Shown: positions 38,333 through 46,303 of the stretch, piece after piece | How the letters are laid out: every line of letters starts with the position of its first letter | Numbering within the stretch: the stretch's first letter is position 1 | DNA from: Clostridia bacterium | GTDB taxonomy: Bacteria; Bacillota; Clostridia; Christensenellales; Borkfalkiaceae | Direction: 5' to 3' | Assembly (NCBI GenBank): GCA_017502525.1 | Contig: JAFVUV010000032.1 | Coordinates: forward strand, 62,001-126,000 | Length of the DNA: 64,000 nucleotides | Notes under the pieces: model-generated | Told to the model about the DNA's origin: nothing | Seen by the model: only the letters and a program-made list of their open reading frames with translations | Database searches by the model: none | Position numbers and translations under genes: made by a program

Positions 38333-39232
38333 ATGTTCAAGAAATTGTTAACCATTATAGTAGCAGTTATAATGTGTTTTGCTTGGGTATCCGTATTTTC
38401 GGGGTGCAGTGAGGCAAAACCTTTTACCGTTACTTTTTTGCCCGAAGAACAATTCAATATAGAAGATGTCGTGTCAATAAATAGCGTGAGCGAAATTGAC
38501 GATACGAAGCTATACGTAGATGGCGCTTGTGTTCAAACGGTAACGCACTTTTCTCAACTTAAACCGCCCAAGTTTGCTAGAAAAGGCTATTCTCATAAAG
38601 GGTGGAATAAACTTTTAGCAGAAATTAAAGAAGATACCATCGTTTGTGCGAACTGGTCGGAAAGTAGTTTTGAAGTCGTTTTTATTTCAGATATGTCCGA
38701 TGCTATATTTGGTGGACAAACGGGTGAGAATATTAGGGTAACGCAAACTGTAAAGAGTGGTTTTGAACTTGCCCCGCCTATATTTACTAGACCAGGACAG
38801 AAATGCTGTTGGGATTATAAACAATTAATATTTATAAGTGATGCGTGTACGGTAAAACCTAGCAAATGGGAAGACAGTGTTAACGAAAAAATTTATTCAG
38901 TTGAACTTATGGTTGAGTGTTACGTTGGTAACGTTAAAATAGTTTGCAGTTTGCCTACTGACTATATAAACAAATATAACGTAGTGGCTAGCCCTGAGAA
39001 AGAGAACGTTTATATATTAGGTGATTTCGTTGAGGGAACGCCCTTACCTGAACTACCAAAGCCACAGTTGCCAAGCGATAAAGAAGACTATGTTTTTTCT
39101 TCTTGGAAATATAACAGTGTAAAGAAAGAGCAAGGAACGGTAATTTGTGAAGAGAACTTTCCAAATTTAGATGAAAGCGGAGTTATTACGCTAAAAGTTT
39201 CTTGTTATAATTCATGGACGCCATTTTTATAA
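38333..39232 (+). CDS. Lipoprotein with InlB B-repeat-like domains
   Basis: This 299-residue exported lipoprotein has signal MFKKLLTIIVAVIMCFAWVSVFSGC with the lipidated Cys near residue 25. The segment PPKFARKGYSHKGWNK...DTIVCANWS follows the pattern of Listeria-Bacteroides (InlB B) repeats (GY.F.GW......T.YA.W). A second, weaker repeat near the C-terminus reads ...DYVFSSWKYNSV. These small beta-rich repeats are common in surface proteins of gut Firmicutes. The gene has its own consensus promoter and a terminator at 39256-39280. The ligand is unknown. Confidence 0.8.
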   Translation: MFKKLLTIIVAVIMCFAWVSVFSGCSEAKPFTVTFLPEEQFNIEDVVSINSVSEIDDTKLYVDGACVQTVTHFSQLKPPKFARKGYSHKGWNKLLAEIKEDTIVCANWSESSFEVVFISDMSDAIFGGQTGENIRVTQTVKSGFELAPPIFTRPGQKCCWDYKQLIFISDACTVKPSKWEDSVNEKIYSVELMVECYVGNVKIVCSLPTDYINKYNVVASPEKENVYILGDFVEGTPLPELPKPQLPSDKEDYVFSSWKYNSVKKEQGTVICEENFPNLDESGVITLKVSCYNSWTPFL

Positions 39233-39255
39233 AGATAAAATAATAAAAAATATTA

Positions 39256-39280
39256 AAAGCACCCTGCGGGGTGCTTTAAC
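39256..39280 (+). terminator. Terminator of the InlB-repeat lipoprotein gene
   Basis: AAAGCACCC and GGGGTGCTTT pair around a short TGC loop, then TTAACTTT. Confidence 0.75.
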
Positions 39281-39330
39281 TTTATAGGTAATATGATTCA
39301 TAATATACATAAAAGTAAAATGGAGACGCC

Positions 39331-39828
39331 ATGTATAAATTCGTATTGCCTGATATGCCACGAGAGAAAAGTGTTTTAGCGCAAAAAGATTTGAAAACTG
39401 CGTATTTACTTAAAAAAGCGTTTGTAGGAGCGCATGGGGAATTGAATTCGGCTGTAAAATTTATTTATTGTTTTTATAGTTTAAGTCAAAAACAAAAATA
39501 TCGCGAGGCTGAAATTATGTTATCTATTGCCGTAGACGAAATGAAACATTTTCAGCGCTTAGGGAAACTCATTGATTCACTAGGTGTCGACCTTGTATAT
39601 ACGGCTTATCCACCGATTGATTTTTCAAATTGCAAGATTTCATGTTTAGATTATCCGTTAAGAAAGACTGTAACTGACTGCGTTTCATTAAAACTGACTT
39701 CAATTAAATGCTATGAAAAAACGTTGGATAAAATTGATAATAATTATGCTGAAAAAATTGTTAAGGATATATTAGAAAAAGAAAAAAGTCATTTAGATAT
39801 ACTTGAAAGTTTGCTCAAAAAACATTGA
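39331..39828 (+). CDS. Ferritin-like four-helix protein
   Basis: The 165-residue protein is predicted to be nearly all helix and to form a ferritin-like di-iron bundle. Candidate ligands are the Glu in GAHGELNSA, the E-x2-H of AVDEMKHF (about residues 69-74) and the E-x-x-H of LEKEKSHLDIL near the C-terminus. This E...ExxH...ExxH spacing is that of rubrerythrin, bacterioferritin and coat-protein CotJC relatives. There is no rubredoxin domain. A peroxide- or iron-handling role is likely by family. It is a single gene flanked by terminators on both sides. Confidence 0.75.
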   Translation: MYKFVLPDMPREKSVLAQKDLKTAYLLKKAFVGAHGELNSAVKFIYCFYSLSQKQKYREAEIMLSIAVDEMKHFQRLGKLIDSLGVDLVYTAYPPIDFSNCKISCLDYPLRKTVTDCVSLKLTSIKCYEKTLDKIDNNYAEKIVKDILEKEKSHLDILESLLKKH

Positions 39829-39852
39829 ACAGTATTTTAACAAAAATAATTG

Positions 39853-39884
39853 ACTGGGAAAACGTTGTGTTCTCCCAGTTTTTT
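39853..39884 (+). terminator. Terminator of the ferritin-like gene
   Basis: ACTGGGA (39853-39859) and TCCCAGT (39873-39879), then six T. Confidence 0.85.
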
Positions 39885-39914
39885 ATTTTAAAGTTGAAAA
39901 GTTTCGGTTTATTC

Positions 39915-39943
39915 TTGCTTTTATTCGTTAATTACTGTATAAT
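39915..39943 (+). promoter_or_regulatory. Promoter of cpsD-cpsB
   Basis: TTGCTT (39915-39920), a 17-bp spacer and TATAAT (39938-39943). Confidence 0.7.
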
Positions 39944-39985
39944 TAAAATGAATTGAAATATAATCAAATTGTATTGGAGATTATT

Positions 39986-40747
39986 ATGAAATTATTCAGA
40001 AAGAAAAAAAATAATTTTGAAACAGGTAAAATCGTAGTTAACGAAGAAAATAATTTACTTTCTACCGGTGGACACGGTAGATTAAAAGATAATATTTTAT
40101 ACTTAAACGCTGATGGCAAAAACAAAGTTATTCAAGTGGAGTCTTCCGTTCAAAGTGAAGGCAAAACTACCGCTATTTGTAATTTAGCAGTTAGTCTTGG
40201 TTTGACGAGTAAAAAGGTTGTTTTGGTTGACCTTGACTTCCATCGCCCGCGTGTGCATCGTACACTCGAAATTGAAAGAGAAAACGGTATTGCTGAATAT
40301 ATGCTAGGCTCTCTTGATAAAAAAGATATTATTAAAAAGACTAAATATAATAACGTTGACGTTATTACTAGAGGTGCGGAAATTTATAACGCTACGCTTG
40401 TTTTAATGTCTGATAAATTTAAGGATTTAATTAAACAATTACGCGAAGAATATGATTTCGTTCTTTTGGATTGTCCGCCTGTTTTACAAGTTTCCGACTA
40501 TATACACATTTGTAAAATTTCTGACGGCGTATTGTTCTTGGTTGCATACGCATCAACGACTAAAGCGCAAGTTTCGGCAGCCATTAAAGAACTTAGAAAC
40601 AACGGCGCAAATATTTTGGGAACGGCATTTACCTTATACGATAAAAAGAAAGATAATTCTCACTACGCATCTGGTCATTACGGCTATGGTTATCATTATG
40701 GTTGCCACGCAAAAGATGATGAAGAAGATTCTATAGAAAAAGCGTAA
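39986..40747 (+). CDS. cpsD: CpsD/CapB-family tyrosine-protein kinase
   Basis: This is a bacterial tyrosine autokinase controlling polysaccharide synthesis. ATG 39986 (MKLFRKKKNN) is chosen over an upstream start because of TTGGAGA before it. The 253-residue protein has the BY-kinase motifs: Walker A SSVQSEGKTT, Walker A' VVLVDLDFHRPR and Walker B FVLLDCPPV. The C-terminus is a Tyr cluster (HYASGHYGYGYHYGCH) for autophosphorylation. The activating membrane partner CpsC (Wzz-type) is not adjacent, which is unusual. The cognate phosphatase gene follows after 4 bp. No capsule glycosyltransferases are in the window. Confidence 0.92.
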   Translation: MKLFRKKKNNFETGKIVVNEENNLLSTGGHGRLKDNILYLNADGKNKVIQVESSVQSEGKTTAICNLAVSLGLTSKKVVLVDLDFHRPRVHRTLEIERENGIAEYMLGSLDKKDIIKKTKYNNVDVITRGAEIYNATLVLMSDKFKDLIKQLREEYDFVLLDCPPVLQVSDYIHICKISDGVLFLVAYASTTKAQVSAAIKELRNNGANILGTAFTLYDKKKDNSHYASGHYGYGYHYGCHAKDDEEDSIEKA

Positions 40748-40751
40748 AAAT

Positions 40752-41441
40752 ATGATTGATTTACACGCGCATGTCTTACCGTTGGTTGACGATGGTAGCA
40801 ATAATTTAACAGATTCTTTGAAAATGCTTATTGAAGCGGAAGCGCAAGGCGTTACAGATATCGTTTTGACACCGCACCGCAGAAGAAAGTTTTGCAAAAG
40901 TAAAGAAGAATTAAATAAAGCGTTTGAATCTTTTTGCTTAGAAAAAGAAAAGGCAGGCATTTCAATAAATCTTTATTTAGGGCAAGAGATTTATATAAGT
41001 AATGGCTATAAAAAACTTTTTACTAACGGTGAATTTTTGCCCTTGTGCGACAGTAATTATTTTTTAATAGAATTTGATTTTGTGGAAGAGACGGACGTTT
41101 CCGAAGTGGTTTACGTTCTAGCAAAGCAAGGCTTTGTTCCGGTTGTTGCACATTTCGAGCGGTATTCTTATGCAAATATAGATATGGCAAGAGAAATAAA
41201 AGCGCTCGGTGGGTTAATACAAGTAAACGCACAGTCTTTAGTGGGGAAAGGTAAATTTAAGTTTCGCAAATTAACTTCTAAACTTTTTAAGGAAGGTTTA
41301 GTTGATATAGTTGCAAGCGATATTCATTGCGGAAGAGTTAATTGTATGAAAAAGGCTTATACGTTTGTAAGCAAAAAATACGGCAAGCAGATTGCGGAAG
41401 ACGTTTTTAAATTAAATGCTAAAAAAATTATAGAGGGTTAG
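40752..41441 (+). CDS. cpsB: PHP-type protein-tyrosine phosphatase (CpsB/YwqE)
   Basis: This manganese-dependent phosphatase reverses CpsD autophosphorylation. The 229-residue protein has PHP-family metal motifs: DLHAHVLPLVDDG at the N-terminus, TPHRRRK, a central GQEIYI segment and VASDIHCGR toward the C-terminus (D-x-H). It is encoded 4 bp after the kinase, so the pair is co-translated. A hairpin starts in its last codons (41435-41458). The kinase-phosphatase pair without other capsule genes suggests it regulates polysaccharide machinery located elsewhere. Confidence 0.9.
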   Translation: MIDLHAHVLPLVDDGSNNLTDSLKMLIEAEAQGVTDIVLTPHRRRKFCKSKEELNKAFESFCLEKEKAGISINLYLGQEIYISNGYKKLFTNGEFLPLCDSNYFLIEFDFVEETDVSEVVYVLAKQGFVPVVAHFERYSYANIDMAREIKALGGLIQVNAQSLVGKGKFKFRKLTSKLFKEGLVDIVASDIHCGRVNCMKKAYTFVSKKYGKQIAEDVFKLNAKKIIEG

Positions 41442-41462
41442 GCTTGGCGGTCTAACCCTTTA
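41435..41462 (+). terminator. Hairpin after cpsB
   Basis: GGGTTAG (41435-41441) and CTAACCC (41452-41458) followed by TTTAT. It overlaps the cpsB stop. It is a weak terminator or processing site before the peptidase gene, whose GGAG ribosome site is just downstream. Confidence 0.6.
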
Positions 41463-41474
41463 TCACGGAGAAAT

Positions 41475-42173
41475 ATGGAAAAGAGAATTATAGCGATAGG
41501 CGGTGGGGAAATTAAGAATAAAACCACTTTAGAGATTGACGGGTATATTGCCGACCTTGCTAAAGCGCGCGCTGGCGAAAAAAGGGCAAACGCGCTGTTT
41601 ATAGGCACGGCGTCGCACGATAGTATGCCGTATTTTAATAGTTTTAGAAAAACCTACACTTCGGTTTACGATATTAAGGCAGAAGTTGCGCTTATGGTGT
41701 ACGGTGAAATGTCGATTGAAAAAATAAAAGGGAAAATCGATAATGCCGATTGTATTTACGTCGGTGGTGGCGATACCGTTTATATGCTTGAAAAATGGAA
41801 AGAATTCGGCATTGATAAAATGCTTGTTGACGCTTATGAGAACGGCAAAATAATTTGCGGTTTATCGGCCGGCGCAATTTGTTGGTTTAAAGATATGTAC
41901 ACAGATTACGAAATAATGCGTGGACAAAGTGCCGATTACGTCTTAAAAAAAGGTTTAGGCGTTTTAGATGGGGCAATGTGTCCGCATTTTAACGAACGCG
42001 AAAAAGATTTTACTAACGCGCTTAAGAAGGGTGTTATAAACGGTGCGTATTGCGTGCAAAACGACTGCGCGATTGAGTTCGTAAACGGTAAATTTACAAA
42101 GGTTATTTCGGCTGGCGGAAAGGCTTATTATCTTAAAAACGATAACGGTGTGATTATTAAGGAAGAATTGTAA
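41475..42173 (+). CDS. Peptidase E-like (S51) serine peptidase
   Basis: The 232-residue cytoplasmic protein is related to alpha-aspartyl dipeptidase (PepE) and cyanophycinase-like S51 peptidases. The nucleophile motif GLSAGAICW lies near residues 132-140. The N-terminal IAIGGGEI, the central YVGGGDTVYML and the PHFNERE segment (catalytic His region) all fit the class I glutamine-amidotransferase-like fold. The family usually hydrolyses Asp-X dipeptides. It shares an operon with queH, whose start overlaps its stop (TAATG). Confidence 0.85.
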   Translation: MEKRIIAIGGGEIKNKTTLEIDGYIADLAKARAGEKRANALFIGTASHDSMPYFNSFRKTYTSVYDIKAEVALMVYGEMSIEKIKGKIDNADCIYVGGGDTVYMLEKWKEFGIDKMLVDAYENGKIICGLSAGAICWFKDMYTDYEIMRGQSADYVLKKGLGVLDGAMCPHFNEREKDFTNALKKGVINGAYCVQNDCAIEFVNGKFTKVISAGGKAYYLKNDNGVIIKEEL

Positions 42174-42778
42174 TGCAGAAAGAAAATTACAACTTGCAAA
42201 TGGAAAAAATCATAAACGGTATAAAAGAAAAAGGTGAAAGGCCCACGCTTTTATTACACTCTTGTTGCGCACCTTGTTCTTCAAGCGTTATAGAAAGATT
42301 AAAAGATTTTTTTGACTTGACCGTGTATTATTACAATCCGAATTTAGACGGGATAGACGAGTTTGATTTGCGGTTAAAAGAACAAATAAGATTATGCAAG
42401 ATTTTAGACGTTGAGTGCTTAACCGAAGAGTATAACGCACAAGAATTTTTGTCGCTAATAAAAGGATTAGAAAGAGAAAAAGAAGGCGGGGGAAGGTGTG
42501 AAAAGTGCTTTGATTTACGGCTTAAAAAAACCGCCGAAAAAGCAAAGGCTAGCGGATACGATTATTTTGCAACAACTTTAACAGTAAGTCCATTAAAAAA
42601 CGCCGATATGATTAATCAATTAGGTGAATTAATCGCAACTAAAGTTGGTGTAAAATATTTGCCGTCTGATTTTAAGAAGAAGAACGGATATAAAAGGTCG
42701 ATTGAACTGTCTAACGAGTACGAATTATATAGACAAAATTATTGCGGATGTATTTTTTCTAAAAATCAACGCGTGTAA
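42173..42778 (+). CDS. queH: Epoxyqueuosine reductase QueH
   Basis: QueH performs the last step of queuosine synthesis in tRNA, reducing epoxyqueuosine, as a non-orthologous replacement of QueG. The 201-residue protein has the DUF208/QueH iron-sulfur signature: HSCCAPCSS near residue 25 and GGGRCEKCFDLRL, with two later Cys in NYCGCIF. The start overlaps the preceding peptidase stop by one base. Other queuosine genes are not in the window. Confidence 0.92.
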   Translation: MQKENYNLQMEKIINGIKEKGERPTLLLHSCCAPCSSSVIERLKDFFDLTVYYYNPNLDGIDEFDLRLKEQIRLCKILDVECLTEEYNAQEFLSLIKGLEREKEGGGRCEKCFDLRLKKTAEKAKASGYDYFATTLTVSPLKNADMINQLGELIATKVGVKYLPSDFKKKNGYKRSIELSNEYELYRQNYCGCIFSKNQRV

Positions 42779-42911
42779 AATATAAATAAAATTCACGAAA
42801 AACTTTCGCAAATTGTTCCGCTACCAATAAAGAAAACTTATAGAATTAAAAATCGAAAGCAATAGTGAACAACAAATAGAAGTGGCATAAGCCAACGCTT
42901 AATATAAAAAC

Positions 42912-42950
42912 AAAAAACCGCCGAAGTAATTTCCCTTCGGCGGTTTATAT
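42912..42950. terminator. Bidirectional terminator between queH and nagA
   Basis: AAACCGCCGAA (42915-42925) and TTCGGCGGTTT (42936-42946), flanked by A and T runs. The 130 bp between queH and this hairpin shows no feature. Confidence 0.85.
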
Positions 42951-42965
42951 TTTAAATAAATATAC

Positions 42966-44114
42966 TTACGCTTTATAAATTATTTTTCCGTCTCTAACGG
43001 TTAGTTTAACGTTGAATTCGCCGTCAAGCACGGTGAAGTTCGCACGTTTACCAACTTCTATCGAGCCGACGCTATCAAAAATTTTTAAGTTTTTAGCGGG
43101 GTTAACCGTTGCAAAGTCAACAGCGTCGGTAAAAGGCACGTCACATTTAAGAACTAAATTTTTAATTGCGTCGTTCATCTTTAATATACTACCAGCAAGT
43201 GCACCGTTTCTTAGTCGCGCTTCGCCGTTTTTAACTATAACTTCTTGTCCACCTAATTCGCTAATACCGTCTGCTAGGTGTTTTGCACGCATACTGTCGG
43301 TAATCAACGTGAATTTATCGTGTGGTTTGTTTTTAATTAAAAGTTTAATTGCGGGTATGCTTAAGTGAATAGTATCGCAAATAGCCTCACAATTAAGACT
43401 ATCGAAAAGCATTGCACTACCAACAGTTCCTATTTCTCTATGGTGAAGACCCTTTTGTGCATTATACGTATGCGTGATATTGCTTAATCCATAACCGATA
43501 GTCTTTTCAATATCGTTAACGCCTGCGTCTGTGTGTCCAGCGCTTGCGATAACGCCGTTTTTAGATAAATGTTTGATTAGTTCTTCCGCACCTTCAACTT
43601 CGGGGGCAAGACTAACGATTTTAATGTTGTTTCCGCTTGCGACGTTGTATTCGTCAAATACCTCTACCGACGGGGCAGCAACGTATTCTAAGGGTTGCGC
43701 GCCGATATGCTTAGTAGAAATGAACGGACCTTCAAGGTGTATGCCTATGATTTGCGCACCCGTTTCAAGTTGTTCATCTTTATAATCTTTAACGGCTTTC
43801 ATAGCCCTTAAAATGTTTTCTGGGCTTTGCGTCATAGTCGTTGCTAAAAATCCCGTAGTCCCTTCGCTCGCAACAGCGTTCGCTATAGTTTTTAATGCAT
43901 CAACGCTACCGTCCATAGCGTCTGCACCTGCCGCACCGTGAATATGTTGGTCGATAAAACCCGGTAATAGCACTAAGTCGCCTTCGCACGCAATTTCTTC
44001 AGTTATAACGTCGTCATTACCAACGTGCGTAATAATTCCGTTTTCAAAACCAACGTTTGTTTTAATAATGCCTTTGCCATAAATATATGCGTTTACGTTT
44101 TTAAACCCTTTCAT
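42966..44114 (-). CDS. nagA: N-acetylglucosamine-6-phosphate deacetylase
   Basis: NagA removes acetate from GlcNAc-6-P to give glucosamine-6-P, for amino-sugar use or wall recycling. The 382-residue amidohydrolase has PGFIDQHIHGAAG with metal-binding histidines near residue 60, HLEGPFIS, the ASAGHTDA motif, NAQKGLHHRE and the catalytic Asp in LITDSMRA. It stands alone on the minus strand with its own promoter (44140-44168). NagB and a GlcNAc transporter are not nearby. Released acetate would join the pool handled by AckA and TmcAL. Confidence 0.95.
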   Translation of the reverse strand: MKGFKNVNAYIYGKGIIKTNVGFENGIITHVGNDDVITEEIACEGDLVLLPGFIDQHIHGAAGADAMDGSVDALKTIANAVASEGTTGFLATTMTQSPENILRAMKAVKDYKDEQLETGAQIIGIHLEGPFISTKHIGAQPLEYVAAPSVEVFDEYNVASGNNIKIVSLAPEVEGAEELIKHLSKNGVIASAGHTDAGVNDIEKTIGYGLSNITHTYNAQKGLHHREIGTVGSAMLFDSLNCEAICDTIHLSIPAIKLLIKNKPHDKFTLITDSMRAKHLADGISELGGQEVIVKNGEARLRNGALAGSILKMNDAIKNLVLKCDVPFTDAVDFATVNPAKNLKIFDSVGSIEVGKRANFTVLDGEFNVKLTVRDGKIIYKA

Positions 44115-44139
44115 AACTTACTCCGAACTGTTTTTTAAA

Positions 44140-44168
44140 AGTTTAACATCAAAACGCATTTTAGTCAA
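44140..44168 (-). promoter_or_regulatory. nagA promoter
   Basis: Minus strand: TTGACT (44168-44163), a 17-bp spacer, extended TGT and TAAACT (44145-44140). Confidence 0.7.
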
Positions 44169-44186
44169 TTAAATATAGATTAATTG

Positions 44187-44564
44187 CTATAATATATTTT
44201 CTAGAGTAATCTTAAAAGACATTGGGATTTGTTCGGAAAGTTCTTTTAATACTTCTATTTTAGAAATCGCGTCGTGCCACTCTTTATCGCGAACTAAAGT
44301 CGCCGCTTCAGATAGCCATAAGTCCACTTCTTTTATTTCGCTATGCGGGATAAAAATATGCAAAACGTGTTTTTTCTCTATCCAATTTTTTTGCACGGCG
44401 TAAACGTCGTCTTGCGTGGCAACTTCGCCGTCAACTTTATCGTATAAAATGCTTAAAACCGCGTGGAATTCGTTGAATTGTCTTGCAACGAAATTGCTTT
44501 CGTAAATTGCGCTACCTGCGATAATTAACGCAGAACAAATTATAGTTATTATAGTTTTTACCAT
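44187..44564 (-). CDS. DUF4363 family protein
   Basis: This 125-residue protein has one N-terminal membrane helix (VKTIITIICSALIIAGSAIY) and a helical extracytoplasmic part. It matches the DUF4363 family, which typically follows DUF421 genes in clostridia. Its start overlaps the end of the DUF421 gene by seven bases, so they are coupled. Proteins of this pair appear in spore-forming Firmicutes with no established function. I see no catalytic motif. Confidence 0.8.
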   Translation of the reverse strand: MVKTIITIICSALIIAGSAIYESNFVARQFNEFHAVLSILYDKVDGEVATQDDVYAVQKNWIEKKHVLHIFIPHSEIKEVDLWLSEAATLVRDKEWHDAISKIEVLKELSEQIPMSFKITLENIL

Positions 44565-45241
44565 TTAACACCTTCTTGTAAGTTAAACTGCAAAATTTTA
44601 TACTTTTGGTTTTTTATTTTTAAGTAAACCCTACCGTTGCCGTCAAGCGTCATAACTTCTATATTTTTAACTTTAGAACCTTGTGTATTAAGATAGTTTA
44701 CAAGTGAAAGTTCTTCTTCTTTTATAGCCTTTAAGTTATTGCTGTTTATTTTTCCATTATCAATTATCAATAAAGGTACGCTAGTTCCTTTATTCGTTTG
44801 TTCATTTTCTAAGGCTGAAAGCTTGCCGTTACTTTCAAAGATTGCGTATCTTAAATCGTCTAATGAGAAATAACCTTGTGCACGCATTGCTTCAATAAGG
44901 TCGCCTACGCCAAGGTTGTTTTGTTTTAATTCTTTCATATTTACGCCGTCGGGGTTTATTACTATACTCGGTTTGCCTGATATAATTCTTTTAAATATAT
45001 TACTGCTCATTTCAAAAACCGATAAAAGTTGGTGAAGTAAAAACAAGCCTATAATAGCGATTAATCCGTAAATCAAGGGGATAGAAACGTCCGCCATAGG
45101 AATACACGCAAGGTCGGCAATGATTAAGGTTACTATAAATTCAAAAGGTTGCATTTCGCCTATTTGACGTTTACCCATTAAGCGCATAACCACGACTAGT
45201 GTTAAAAAGATTATAAAAGTTCTTAAAAAAATAACTAGCAT
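44558..45241 (-). CDS. DUF421 (YetF-type) membrane protein
   Basis: The 227-residue protein has three N-terminal membrane helices in residues 1-80, including the hallmark RLMGKRQIGEMQPFEFIVTLIIADLA. A cytosolic region follows (GKPSIVINPDGVNMKELKQNNL, DLIEAMRAQGYFSLDDLRYAIFESNGKLSAL), which is the DUF421 domain. Members such as YetF form dimers through this domain. The physiological role is unknown, although some are linked to spore germination. It is upstream of and overlaps the DUF4363 gene. Confidence 0.88.
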   Translation of the reverse strand: MLVIFLRTFIIFLTLVVVMRLMGKRQIGEMQPFEFIVTLIIADLACIPMADVSIPLIYGLIAIIGLFLLHQLLSVFEMSSNIFKRIISGKPSIVINPDGVNMKELKQNNLGVGDLIEAMRAQGYFSLDDLRYAIFESNGKLSALENEQTNKGTSVPLLIIDNGKINSNNLKAIKEEELSLVNYLNTQGSKVKNIEVMTLDGNGRVYLKIKNQKYKILQFNLQEGVKW

Positions 45242-45287
45242 ATTGGTAGTGTTTGTATCAATTGAATTTTTATGCCGTTTAATTTAA

Positions 45288-45315
45288 TTGACAATAAGCA
45301 TAATTAGTGTTAATA
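45288..45315 (+). promoter_or_regulatory. folT promoter
   Basis: TTGACA (45288-45293), a 16-bp spacer and TAATAT (45310-45315). The predicted transcript begins at the 5' end of the riboswitch. Confidence 0.78.
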
Positions 45316-45320
45316 TAAAA

Positions 45321-45414
45321 ATATAGAGTAGCAAAGATGCGTAAAGTGTTGCAAAATGGGATGTCGTTTGCAAACGAAAGGATTATACCTGCGGTATCTT
45401 TGCGCGTCCGCTAT
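45321..45414 (+). ncRNA. THF (tetrahydrofolate) riboswitch
   Basis: The sequence carries the conserved elements of the THF-I class: GAGTAG near the 5' end, the invariant ATGGGATGTCGT at 45355-45366, an ACGAAAGG stretch, and a 3' part GCGGTATCTTTGCGCGTCCGCT that pairs with AGCAAAGATGCG upstream. The closing stem is AUAG/CUAU (45322-45325 with 45410-45413). It stands in front of an ECF folate-type substrate component, its usual target. It senses reduced folates. Confidence 0.9.
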
Positions 45415-45465
45415 TATTAAAAGCGTAAAATGCGATAATGCCTTTTTTCGCCATAATTTTATCGG

Positions 45466-45496
45466 TCTCTCTAAAAAATTTTTGGGAGATTTTTTT
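45466..45496 (+). promoter_or_regulatory. Expression platform: terminator/anti-SD hairpin before folT
   Basis: TCTCTC (45466-45471) pairs with GGGAGA (45484-45489) and is followed by seven T that run directly into ATG 45497. The Shine-Dalgarno-like GGGAGA is in the 3' arm, so folding would block translation and could also end transcription. Confidence 0.75.
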
Positions 45497-46195
45497 ATGT
45501 CTAATTTACTTGCTTATGTTAAGCCTGCTCCGTTCGATTTCGGCGCGATTTTCGGCAACCTTTTTTCCGAGTGGTATTATTACGTTATAGGCTTATTTTG
45601 TATCGGTGCTGTTGTTTTTGCCATTTTGATATTATCAAAAAATCATAAACGTAACAATTTAAGCGATACGCAAAAGTTGGTTTATACCGCGGTGTTTTCA
45701 GCGCTTGCATTTGTTGCAAATTATTTTACGATACCTATAAGTCAAGCGTTTCAGGTTTCGTTAGTTGCTTTTATCGGCTTTGTTTGCGGTTATGTTTTAG
45801 GCGGTGTGTTAGGCTTTACCGCAATGTTTATAGGTGATTTAATTTGTGCCATAATTAGACCTACTGGAATGTATAGCCCTATTATAAACGTGGGAACGGC
45901 GCTGTGGGGATTTATACCTGGAATTATTTTTACCGTGTTTAAGGGTAACGACTATGTAAAAGCAATAATATCATTTATATTATGTTTTATTTTTAATTCC
46001 TTTTTAGTGAACACGTTCGGTTTATCAGTGATGTATAGTATAAGTTTCTCAAAACTGCTTTATGCATTACCCGTTAAACTTGCAGTCGTTGCAATAAACG
46101 CAGTTATTAGTATACCTATAATGGTGTTGCTAAAACGTATTTTGCCTAAAGATAAGTTTAATTTTGTTGTTACGAAAAATAATAAAGATATATAA
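45497..46195 (+). CDS. folT: ECF transporter S component, folate-specific (FolT)
   Basis: FolT is the substrate-binding membrane subunit of an energy-coupling-factor importer. The start is ATG 45497 (MSNLLAYVKPAPFDF), just after the riboswitch platform. A longer in-frame start upstream would translate the riboswitch itself. The 232-residue product has one extra N-terminal helix (about residues 25-50) and then the ECF-S core (QKLVYTAVFSALAFVANYFTIP, GFVCGYVLGGVLGFTAMFIGDLICAIIRPTG, NVGTALWGFIPGIIF). Folate specificity is inferred from the THF riboswitch. The shared EcfAA'T module must be elsewhere. Confidence 0.88.
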   Translation: MSNLLAYVKPAPFDFGAIFGNLFSEWYYYVIGLFCIGAVVFAILILSKNHKRNNLSDTQKLVYTAVFSALAFVANYFTIPISQAFQVSLVAFIGFVCGYVLGGVLGFTAMFIGDLICAIIRPTGMYSPIINVGTALWGFIPGIIFTVFKGNDYVKAIISFILCFIFNSFLVNTFGLSVMYSISFSKLLYALPVKLAVVAINAVISIPIMVLLKRILPKDKFNFVVTKNNKDI

Positions 46196-46214
46196 AAATT
46201 AATAAAGTATATTC

Positions 46215-46240
46215 AAAAAGCCGAAGAAATTCGGCTTTTT
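46215..46240 (+). terminator. folT terminator
   Basis: AAAAAGCCGAA (46215-46225), GAAA tetraloop, TTCGGCTTTTT (46230-46240). Confidence 0.88.
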
Positions 46241-46303
46241 AAGTTATTTTAAAGGTTTATTACTATAATTGCTCTAAAAGAACATAATAAATGAAAGGTA
46301 GTT

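Noticed and set aside
42779..42911. Small gene or RNA between queH and nagA
   Set aside because: No open frame with a ribosome site and no convincing fold; A/T-rich filler only.
45356..45496. N-terminal extension of FolT starting at 45356
   Set aside because: It would translate the riboswitch aptamer and the hairpin. ATG 45497 follows the expression platform.
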